NCBI GenBank assembly: GCA_021201515.1
Contig: JAJQET010000073.1
Span: forward strand, 1 to 6,404
Origin: Clostridiales bacterium
Lineage (GTDB): Bacteria > Bacillota > Clostridia > Oscillospirales > Oscillospiraceae
Direction of reading: 5' to 3'
Length of the DNA: 6,404 bases
Shown here: in pieces, positions 1 through 5,301 of the stretch
Layout of the letters: the number at the start of each line of letters is the position of its first letter
Numbering within the stretch: position 1 is the stretch's first letter
The notes under the pieces: model-generated
The model's input: the letters and a program-made list of their open reading frames with translations, nothing else
Told to the model about the DNA's origin: nothing
Databases searched by the model: none
Translations under genes and position numbers: made by a program

Positions 1-39
1 AAAACCGGCTGCGCCGGTCAAAAGATACATTGTATTCAT
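1..39 (-). CDS. N-terminus of an NAD(P)-binding Rossmann protein (extended SDR / NAD-dependent epimerase type), cut by the window edge
   Basis: Only 13 codons are visible, reading MNTMYLLTGAAGF. A short beta strand (MYLLTG) followed by GAAGF is the usual opening of the glycine-rich dinucleotide-binding loop (GxxGxxG) in NAD-dependent epimerase/dehydratases and other extended short-chain dehydrogenases. The start is supported by an AAGGAG ribosome binding site at 48-53 on the minus strand, 8 bases upstream of the ATG. A second in-frame ATG at 28-30 is possible but badly spaced from that site. The gene lies downstream of the sensor kinase in the same direction, separated by about 140 bases with a strong hairpin, so it is probably not part of the two-component operon. 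Substrate cannot be judged. Confidence 0.6.
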   Translation of the reverse strand, partial: MNTMYLLTGAAGF

Positions 40-60
40 TATGCTGTCTCCTTCTCGCAT

Positions 61-96
61 AAAATCGTTCCCCAGGGGTTCCCCCGGAACGATTTT
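61..96 (-). terminator. Rho-independent terminator-like hairpin between the kinase gene and the SDR gene
   Basis: A perfect 11-bp inverted repeat, AAAATCGTTCC (61-71) and GGAACGATTTT (86-96), encloses a 14-base loop that can pair further (GGGG with CCCC). The A/T ends of the arms give a short U run on either strand, so it could stop transcription in both directions. It is the best candidate for the end of the response regulator-kinase transcript. Because it ends only about 8 bases before the SDR ribosome binding site, it could instead be a leader structure for that gene. Confidence 0.6.
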
Positions 97-156
97 ATTC
101 TATGGTCAGAAGGTTGCAGGAAGGTAAAAAAAGCGTGGAAGGAATTGTGAACAGCG

Positions 157-178
157 AAAAAATTTGAGGCGCTGCGCC
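157..178 (-). terminator. Possible weak terminator directly after the kinase stop codon
   Basis: On the minus strand the short palindrome GGCGCAGCGCC begins right after the kinase TAG and is followed by TCAAATTTTTT. The stem is only 4 bp with a 3-base loop, so it is weak despite the six-T run. The stronger hairpin at 61-96 is a better candidate. Confidence 0.25.
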
Positions 179-1213
179 CTATGCCAGCGGCAGGCGGACG
201 GTAAAGGTGCTGCCCTCGCCGGGAGCGCTCTGCACCTGAATCGTGCCGCCGCAAAGAGCCACAATGCGGGCCACGATGGAGAGGCCGATGCCGTTGCCGC
301 GGACGGCGGAAACGGTGTCATGCTGATAATACTTTTCAAAGATATGGGAGGCCGTCTCCTCGTCCATCCCAACGCCGCTGTCGGAGAAGGCGAGGACGAG
401 TTCCTCCGCCGTCTGTTTGCCGGTGACCGTTATGCTGCCGTGTTCCGGCGTAAATTTGACCGCGTTATTCAGCAGGTTGAGCCATACCTGCTCCATCAGC
501 TCGGCGTTGCCCGTGTAGGAGAGGTCGTCGATTTCCAGCGCAAGGGAAATGTCCTTCTGCTCCAGCCTTGGCAGCAGCATAATCGCGCAGTGCCGGAGCT
601 GCTCGGACAGGTCATAGTGCTCCTTCTCCGTGATGATTTCGCAGGCCTCCACCTTGGACAACAGCAGCGTGTTCTGGGCCAGGTTGGACAGCCGCAGCGA
701 CTCTTCCGAAATCACCTGTAAATACTGCATCCGCTCCGGGCTTTCGACGCCCTCCCCCGTGTCCAGCAGATATTGGGAGAAGCCGGAAATGGATGTGATG
801 GGCGTTTTGAATTCGTGGGAAAACTCGTTGACAAAGCTCTGCATCTCCTGCTTCGTCTTTCTCAGCTCGGAGGTCATGCGGTTGAAGCCCTGATAGATGG
901 CGGTGTATTCCCCGGCGTTTTTGCAGTCCAACGTTACATCCAAATCTCCCTCTGACACCGCCTGGATGCCGTCCAGCAGGACCCCCATTTTGCGGCGGAT
1001 GGAGCGCAGAATGACGGCGGTGCTCAGGCTCACCACCAGAATCATCAGCGGGATAATCGCTATCATGGAAAGGGCGTCGTCCTCCGTCATGCCAAGCCAA
1101 ACTCTCGCAACTGCACCGTAGGCCATGACTGCGCCGATGACAACAATGCTGTCCACCGCGAAAATCCACCGGAACTGCACCAACCGGAAGCGGGGCCTGC
1201 TGTTACGTTTCAT
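179..1213 (-). CDS. Two-component sensor histidine kinase, membrane-bound, HAMP-HisKA-HATPase
   Basis: This 344-residue protein is expected to autophosphorylate on histidine and pass the phosphate to the regulator encoded just upstream. Two hydrophobic segments (about 17-38 and 49-70) are separated by only about 10 residues, so there is almost no external sensor domain. A HAMP-like linker (about 70-120) follows. The HisKA box FSHEFKTPI places the phospho-acceptor at His133. The ATPase domain shows an N box (LNLLNNAVKF, 245-254), a G1 box (DSGVGM, 278-283), an F box (IFEKYYQHD) and a G2 box (GNGIGLSIV, 306-314). All key motifs are present, so the kinase looks functional. The start overlaps the regulator's end by 11 bases and has its own GGGAGGG site at 1221-1227, which indicates translational coupling. 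The family assignment is firm; the signal sensed is not visible. Confidence 0.95.
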   Translation of the reverse strand: MKRNSRPRFRLVQFRWIFAVDSIVVIGAVMAYGAVARVWLGMTEDDALSMIAIIPLMILVVSLSTAVILRSIRRKMGVLLDGIQAVSEGDLDVTLDCKNAGEYTAIYQGFNRMTSELRKTKQEMQSFVNEFSHEFKTPITSISGFSQYLLDTGEGVESPERMQYLQVISEESLRLSNLAQNTLLLSKVEACEIITEKEHYDLSEQLRHCAIMLLPRLEQKDISLALEIDDLSYTGNAELMEQVWLNLLNNAVKFTPEHGSITVTGKQTAEELVLAFSDSGVGMDEETASHIFEKYYQHDTVSAVRGNGIGLSIVARIVALCGGTIQVQSAPGEGSTFTVRLPLA

Positions 1214-1898
1214 TTTGTGTCCCTCCCGTCTTATGAATCACCGCCCGGTACCCCAGGCCGCGGATTGCCGTCAGTTCAAACTCCGTACAGTCGGCGCATT
1301 TGCTGCGCAGGCGGCTGACGTAGGTTTTAATGGTGTCGTATTCCGTCTCGGTGTCATAGCCCCAAATCTCATCCATGAGCTGCTGCTTGGTAAAGACCAC
1401 GTTGGGATAGGAGAGCAGCTTATAGAGCAGCTGAAACTCCTTGTTGGTCAGCGGAATCGGCTTACCGCAGTGCTGGGCGGAAAAGGTGTCCTGTTCCATG
1501 GAGAAGTCTCCAATGACGATTTTCTGCTCGTTTGCAATCTGCGCCCGGCGCAAAATGGCTTCGATGCGCCAAATCAGTTCGTCGTAGTCGATGGGCTTTG
1601 TCATATAATCGTCTATGCCCACCGCAAAGCCCTCCTTTTTATGGGCAAAGGTGTTCATTGCAGTCAGCATGATTGCGGGCGTCATGTCCCCGGCTTCCCG
1701 GAGGGTGCGCATCAGCTCGTAGCCGTCCATCACCGGCATTTGAATATCGACGATCAGCAGGTCGATATGCTCATGCTCCAGAACATCCAGCGCATCCTGC
1801 CCGTTGGCGGCCTCCAGGATGTGATACCGGGGGCTGAGCTTGGCCTTTGTCAGAAGGCGCACCATTTTGTCGTCTTCAACCGTTAAAATCGTGACCAT
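1203..1898 (-). CDS. Two-component response regulator, OmpR/PhoB family (receiver plus winged helix)
   Basis: This 231-residue DNA-binding regulator is the expected partner of the overlapping histidine kinase. The receiver domain (about 2-118) has the acidic pocket VEDD (Glu8, Asp9, Asp10), the phosphorylated aspartate Asp51 in VDIQMP, the switch threonine Thr79 in MLTAM, and Lys101 in the TKP motif. The C-terminal winged-helix domain (about 125-222) contains LTNKEFQLLYKLL, the recognition helix region TIKTYVSRLRSK (189-200) and the wing ending IRGLGYR, all classic for the OmpR/PhoB group. The ATG at 1898 is preceded by GAGGTGA at 1906-1912 with 7 bases of spacing. It is the first gene of the operon. 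A promoter and three repeated elements lie just upstream, which would fit self-regulation. Target genes are unknown; the broken sugar locus to the right is not evidently connected. Confidence 0.95.
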   Translation of the reverse strand: MVTILTVEDDKMVRLLTKAKLSPRYHILEAANGQDALDVLEHEHIDLLIVDIQMPVMDGYELMRTLREAGDMTPAIMLTAMNTFAHKKEGFAVGIDDYMTKPIDYDELIWRIEAILRRAQIANEQKIVIGDFSMEQDTFSAQHCGKPIPLTNKEFQLLYKLLSYPNVVFTKQQLMDEIWGYDTETEYDTIKTYVSRLRSKCADCTEFELTAIRGLGYRAVIHKTGGTQNET

Positions 1899-1905
1899 GT
1901 CTATA

Positions 1906-1912
1906 TCACCTC
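1906..1912 (-). promoter_or_regulatory. Ribosome binding site of the response regulator
   Basis: GAGGTGA on the minus strand sits 7 bases before the ATG at 1898 and fixes that start codon. Confidence 0.8.
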
Positions 1913-1963
1913 AGGTTGATTATACCATAAAAAAGGTTGAATGAACGTAAAAATAAGGTTATC
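1913..1963 (-). repeat. Three AGGTT-core direct repeats around the regulator promoter
   Basis: Read on the plus strand the copies are AGGTTGAT (1913-1920), AGGTTGAA (1934-1941) and AGGTTATC (1956-1963). Their GGTT cores are 21 and 22 bases apart, about two helical turns, so they face the same side of the DNA. OmpR-family regulators commonly bind direct repeats in helical phase, so these may be sites for the regulator encoded next door. That link is inference; the repeats themselves are visible. One copy lies over or downstream of the -10 and two lie in or upstream of the -35 region. Confidence 0.45.
1919..1947 (-). promoter_or_regulatory. Promoter of the two-component operon (extended -10)
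   Basis: On the minus strand TGGTATAAT gives a perfect -10 hexamer (1919-1924) with an extended TGn element. At a 17-base spacing the -35 position reads CGTTCA (1942-1947), a poor match. An extended -10 with a weak -35 is consistent with a promoter helped by an activator, and the repeats at 1913-1963 overlap it. Confidence 0.7.
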
Positions 1964-2097
1964 AATCTGTTGTCTGTGCCTGATTTTTGCTGTCCGTGCC
2001 AGAGGTCTTGCATTGAAAAAAGGGATATGCTACCGTAAAGCACAAGAGAAAAGGGACGTGTAAAACACCTTTTCAAAGGAAAAAGGGCCCGCTGCAA
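1964..2097. other. AT-rich intergenic stretch without a recognisable gene
   Basis: This stretch separates the regulator promoter from the mosaic of gene pieces. No start codon with a ribosome binding site was found on either strand. Near its right end the minus strand reads GCAGCGGGCCCTTTTT (2081-2096), which looks like the right arm and T run of a terminator. The matching left arm is not seen to the right, as if replaced by the sequence starting near 2098. This marks a probable junction. Confidence 0.4.
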
Positions 2098-2143
2098 TCA
2101 GACCATCACCCTGACCCTGGTCAGCGACGGCACCTATGAGCTG

Positions 2144-2839
2144 GTGTCCGACGCCTACTGCGAGGAGGCGGGCGAGCGCTGCACCATCGGCGACGGCACC
2201 GTCACCATCGACGAACCGACCTATGGCACCTATGATCTGGAGTATGATACCTATTCCATCCAGATGGCCACGGTGGCCTACTTCTCCCTGGCGGACGACC
2301 CGGAGGAATACGGCACCTACGGCATTGCCGACATTCTGGCGGGCAACACCATTCCCTCCGGCCACCTGAGCGACACCTACGCCGTGGACACCAGCCTGTC
2401 CCCCGCCATGGTGAACTATGGCATCTACCTGTTCGAGAATGAGGACGAAATCGACATCACCAGCAACAACGCCCTCCGGAGCAGCTGGTACCTGGTGGAG
2501 ACGGAGAGCGAGGCGCTGAACACCCTTTTGACGGAAAAGAGCCTGTACTGCGCCCAGCATAACATTCGCCTGCAATGCTTTGTGAACGACATTCACAGGG
2601 AGCAGCTTGTCCACATCAACGTGCAGGAGCAGGGAGGTATGCTGATGTGTACCATCGAGCACTACTGCGACGCCCCGCTGCATCTGGTGGACGGCCTCCC
2701 CGTCACCAGCAAGCAGGACAAAACCGCCCACGGCTTTGGCCTGAAAAGTATCCGCATGATTGCGCAAAAATACGGCGGCAAGCTGCGCATCTCCTGTAAT
2801 GACAATGTATTTACTCTGACGATTGCCATTCCGGTGTGA
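2144..2839 (+). CDS. Chimeric open frame: unknown piece + GH3 glycosidase piece + GHKL kinase C-terminus; probably a pseudogene
   Basis: The frame is open from just after a TAA at 2036-2038 to a TGA at 2839, but the only early start is a GTG at 2144 with no ribosome binding site, and the coding-like sequence already runs upstream from about 2098 (TITLTLVSDGTYELVSDAY). Three parts can be seen. Residues up to about 50 are rich in DGTY/GTY motifs resembling repeats in secreted clostridial proteins, identity unknown. Residues about 54-120 resemble a GH3 C-terminal domain (ADILAGNTIPSGHLSDTYAV). From about residue 124 it is the end of a GHKL histidine kinase. No single known protein has this order, so I read it as a fusion of remnants that happened to stay in frame. 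Codon choice is strongly GC-ending in the first two parts and more mixed in the kinase part, supporting separate origins. Expression as one protein is unlikely. Confidence 0.6.
   Translation: MSDAYCEEAGERCTIGDGTVTIDEPTYGTYDLEYDTYSIQMATVAYFSLADDPEEYGTYGIADILAGNTIPSGHLSDTYAVDTSLSPAMVNYGIYLFENEDEIDITSNNALRSSWYLVETESEALNTLLTEKSLYCAQHNIRLQCFVNDIHREQLVHINVQEQGGMLMCTIEHYCDAPLHLVDGLPVTSKQDKTAHGFGLKSIRMIAQKYGGKLRISCNDNVFTLTIAIPV
2303..2512 (+). pseudogene. Fragment of a GH3 beta-glucosidase-like gene (C-terminal alpha/beta domain)
   Basis: Within the chimeric frame, the text around ADILAGNTIPSGHLSDTYAV followed by LSPAMVNYG matches the GH3 C-domain pattern of a G-x-NPSG-x-L-x-DTYA loop followed by a short run ending in xNYG or xNFG. 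The continuation to SSWYLVETES is the kind of sequence that precedes xIYVGYRYYETR in clostridial GH3 enzymes, and it breaks off there. No catalytic residue lies in this piece. It cannot be active. It could come from the same gene as the minus-strand GH3 remnant or from a second one; differing codon use favours a second one. Confidence 0.5.
2513..2839 (+). pseudogene. C-terminal remnant of a GHKL (AgrC/VirS-type) sensor histidine kinase, N box deleted
   Basis: The reading ALNTLLTEKSLYCAQHNIRL is typical of the helix that opens the ATPase domain in peptide-sensing GHKL kinases. DGLPVTSK, then HGFGLKSI (the ATP-lid glycine box) and AQKYGGKLRIS close the domain. Between CFVND (near 2585) and REQLVHINV the family normally has about 35 residues including the Asn-bearing N box (pattern LxGNALDNAIE) that coordinates magnesium-ATP. 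Here it is absent, although the frame is kept. The sensor membrane domain and the dimerisation/phosphorylation helix are missing too. The C-terminus and terminator are native. It cannot be a working kinase. Usual partners (LytTR-type regulator, peptide precursor) are not in the window. Confidence 0.65.
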
Positions 2840-2878
2840 ACAGTACGCCCCGCTTTTCTCCGCCGTTTCCCACGACTG

Positions 2879-2920
2879 CGCCCCCATTTCCCTGATAAGA
2901 CCGGGAAATGGGGGCGTTTC
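2879..2920 (+). terminator. Rho-independent terminator of the former GHKL kinase gene
   Basis: A perfect 14-bp stem, CGCCCCCATTTCCC (2879-2892) with GGGAAATGGGGGCG (2903-2916), encloses a 10-base loop and is followed by TTTC on the plus strand. It begins 39 bases after the chimeric frame's stop codon. On the opposite strand no T run follows, so it works in the plus direction only. Confidence 0.9.
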
Positions 2921-2922
2921 TA

Positions 2923-3066
2923 TCATTCGCTGACAGGCTGCGGGCTATGGGATAAATTGGTATCCCTGCGTGCGGCGGCCTCCGGCTCCGTAAACTCCCG
3001 CCCGGCGGTGCCCGCGGGGATTCTGGAAACGGGCTTGTCTACATAAGGAACGGTGGCATATTTCAT
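2923..3066 (-). pseudogene. 5' stub of an aldo/keto reductase-like gene
   Basis: The 47-codon frame opens with MKYATVPYVDKPVSRI, which resembles the first strand of clostridial aldo/keto reductases (pattern xxYxxxPxxDKPVSRIxxGT). From about residue 17 (near 3018) the sequence becomes very GC-rich and no longer resembles the family: no (D/N)TAxxY catalytic motif follows, and the frame ends in TGA at 2923-2925. The start lies 31 bases after the GH2 stop, with a rather distant GAGAGG, so it was probably the third gene of the glycosidase operon. The break near 3018 is the right-hand edge of the scar that contains the kinase and GH3 fragments. A short unrelated hypothetical protein is the alternative reading. 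Confidence 0.45.
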
Positions 3067-3097
3067 GTTGGAAATTCGTTTTCCTCTCAGCACACAA

Positions 3098-5245
3098 TTA
3101 CTTTTTGATCTTTTGCAGCGCTTCGTTCAGCGCCCTGATCTGCTCCGGCTTGATGCTGTCCCCGGCCTGCTTAATGAGGCTTTCCAGGCTCAGCCCCGCC
3201 ATCATCCGCATCAGGTTTTGATTGCCGGAGGTGCTCTTGGCCACGTCGCCACGGCTGGCAATGGCTTGGGCCATCATGCGGCCGACAATGGGGGCGGTGC
3301 CGGGGTTGGAGATCAGCTCCCCGAAGGTGTCCTTGATGGAATAGCAATCCGGCTTTAGCGTGTCCTTGTCGAACCAGTTGGTCACATCTCCGGCGGTGCC
3401 GAAGCGGTAGGCCGGGTTGGGCTGGGACACCTTGCGGATGACCATCGTATCGGTGCAATCTCCGGAAAGTGCCTGAACGGTATGCTCTCCCTGGATGGGG
3501 ACGGAAAAGTTGAAAATATGTCGCGCTGTCTTACGCTCCACGGCCTTGCCGTCCACCATCAGGGTGACGGTAGGCTGGTTGGAATATACCTTGACCTCCG
3601 TGACATCCTCCGCCCGGTCCACATAGCGGCTACCGCACAGATGGACAAAGGGCTCCTCCTGATTCCAGTGCGCCTTGTAGAGATAGAAGGCGTCTTTTTT
3701 CAGCTTTCGGTCGAAGCTGACCAGACCCTTCTGGTTGACTCCGTGCTTGCCGCCCTCGTCCCGGCCATCGGCTGCGAAATCAAACAGGTTCCAGACGTGG
3801 GTGGCCCAGAGGTAGGGACGTTTTTCGATCATCTCTATCATGTGCTCGTGATAGACGCACTGATAGCTCTCGGTGTATTCGCCCTTCTGGGGTGTGCTGC
3901 TCTGGAAGGCCGGATTTGCGTCGGCGCCGTATTCGGAGAAGCCGATGATGCGGTCGGGGTATTTTGCGTGATACTCGTCAAAGAACTTGTCATTTTGTTC
4001 CAGCTCGCCCAGATACCAGCCAAAATACAGGTTGTAGCTGTTCATGTCCGGAATCTCCAGAATGGGGGAGTCCATTTCCAGCATGAACGCATGGGCCATA
4101 ACGGTGGGGCGGGTTCCATCCAGGCTGTGGCACAGGTCGTTCAGTGCCCGGTGGTTTTCCAGCAGCGGCTCGTTGACCGTACTGGCAACGGTGATCTCAT
4201 TGCTGAGGCCCCAGCAGACAATGGAGGGATGGTTGTAGTTCTGCTCCACCAGCTCCCGCATCTGGGATAGGGTGTTCTCCCGGCCCTCCTCCATGAACTG
4301 GGAGATGAAGGGAATCTCCGCCCAAACCACAATGCCCTCCTCGTCGCACAGGTCGTAAAATTCCTGCGCCTGCTGGTAGTGGGCCAGGCGCACCGTGGTC
4401 GCCCCGATCTCCTTGATAATGGCCATGTCCTGCCGGTGCTGCTCCATTGTCAGGGCGCTGCCCAAATCTGCCCAGTCCTGGTGCCGGGAAACGCCCCGGA
4501 GCGGGTATTCCTTCCCGTTCAAAAGGAAGCCCCGCTGAGGGTCCATTACAAATTTCCGGCAGCCAAACCGGACGGACACTTCCTCTTCGGCTACTCTTGC
4601 GGTGGCAGTATAGAGATATGGGTCGGCCTTCCCGTTCCACAGGCGGACGGGATTCAGAACGAGCTCCGCCGAGGCGACGCCGTCTTTTACCGTGGCATCG
4701 GCAGTCAAATCGCCAATGGAAAAGTGCACGGACTGCCCCTCGCCGTTCTCTACTCTGGCCTCCAGCGCCACCACTGCACTTTGCAGATCGTCCCGGATGA
4801 CGGGCGTGACCTTCAGGCCGCAGAGGGCAAAGTGTGTCTTATGGACGGAGAGGAGCTTCACCCCACGATAGAGGCCACCGTAAAAGGTAAAGTCAGCCTT
4901 CTGAGGGTAAACCGTGGTGTTGTCGCCGTTGTCTACCTGCACCCGGAGTTCTCCGCTTTCCGGCAGCGCCACACGAAATGCGGAGTAGCCGCCCTCATGA
5001 TGGGCCAGGAGCCTGCCATTCAGGAATACGTCCGTTGTATGAGCGGCCCCATCAAACTGGATATAGTTCACCTCGCCGGACAGCGCCGGGATGGTGTTGA
5101 CATAGGTGCAGGTGCCCCGGTAGTAATCATTTCCGCCGTCCTGACCGTCGACGGCGTTCCAGGTGTGAGGCAGTGTGACCGGTTCCCCCGGGGCGGATTC
5201 TGATTTGTAAAATGTCCAACCTGTATTAAAGGGAATGGAAATCAT
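3098..5245 (-). CDS. Glycoside hydrolase family 2 enzyme, beta-galactosidase-like, cytoplasmic
   Basis: This 715-residue enzyme should hydrolyse a terminal beta-linked sugar from an imported oligosaccharide or glycoside. It has no signal peptide. The N-terminal jelly-roll domain (about 1-140, with VTLPHTWNAVDG and YRGTCTYV) is followed by an Ig-like domain (about 140-230). The catalytic barrel (about 235-525) carries LRGVSRHQD, RLAHYQQAQEFYDLCDEEGI, the acid/base Glu350 in WGLSNE, and the nucleophile Glu438 in GFSEYGA. A second Ig-like domain (about 540-605) precedes a helical C-terminal tail (about 625-715, YSIKDTFGELISNPG). Both catalytic glutamates are present and no break is seen, so it looks intact. 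A ribosome binding site AGAAAGGAG at 5252-5260 fixes the start. It lies 56 bases after the broken GH3 gene and was probably co-transcribed with it. Galactosidase versus glucuronidase or another GH2 activity cannot be settled by reading. Confidence 0.92.
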   Translation of the reverse strand: MISIPFNTGWTFYKSESAPGEPVTLPHTWNAVDGQDGGNDYYRGTCTYVNTIPALSGEVNYIQFDGAAHTTDVFLNGRLLAHHEGGYSAFRVALPESGELRVQVDNGDNTTVYPQKADFTFYGGLYRGVKLLSVHKTHFALCGLKVTPVIRDDLQSAVVALEARVENGEGQSVHFSIGDLTADATVKDGVASAELVLNPVRLWNGKADPYLYTATARVAEEEVSVRFGCRKFVMDPQRGFLLNGKEYPLRGVSRHQDWADLGSALTMEQHRQDMAIIKEIGATTVRLAHYQQAQEFYDLCDEEGIVVWAEIPFISQFMEEGRENTLSQMRELVEQNYNHPSIVCWGLSNEITVASTVNEPLLENHRALNDLCHSLDGTRPTVMAHAFMLEMDSPILEIPDMNSYNLYFGWYLGELEQNDKFFDEYHAKYPDRIIGFSEYGADANPAFQSSTPQKGEYTESYQCVYHEHMIEMIEKRPYLWATHVWNLFDFAADGRDEGGKHGVNQKGLVSFDRKLKKDAFYLYKAHWNQEEPFVHLCGSRYVDRAEDVTEVKVYSNQPTVTLMVDGKAVERKTARHIFNFSVPIQGEHTVQALSGDCTDTMVIRKVSQPNPAYRFGTAGDVTNWFDKDTLKPDCYSIKDTFGELISNPGTAPIVGRMMAQAIASRGDVAKSTSGNQNLMRMMAGLSLESLIKQAGDSIKPEQIRALNEALQKIKK

Positions 5246-5251
5246 GATTTG

Positions 5252-5260
5252 CTCCTTTCT
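5252..5260 (-). promoter_or_regulatory. Ribosome binding site of the GH2 gene
   Basis: AGAAAGGAG on the minus strand stands 6 bases before the ATG at 5245. It gives the GH2 gene its own initiation site, which would keep it translatable even though the upstream GH3 frame is broken. Confidence 0.8.
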
Positions 5261-5301
5261 GCATGGCTTCGTATGAATTTTTTGAATTTCTGACGCTGCT
5301 T

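Noticed and set aside
1125..1886. 253-codon open frame on the plus strand
   Set aside because: It lies opposite the response regulator, which has every receiver and winged-helix hallmark; the plus-strand product has none.
2030..2926. 298-codon open frame on the minus strand opposite the chimeric plus-strand frame
   Set aside because: Its protein is a Val/Gly/His-rich mirror of GC-ending plus-strand codons and shows no motif, while the plus strand has recognisable GH3 and GHKL text and a terminator in the right place.
3482..4270. 262-codon open frame on the plus strand
   Set aside because: It is antisense to the catalytic barrel of the GH2 gene, has no family motif, and no terminator or ribosome binding site fits it.
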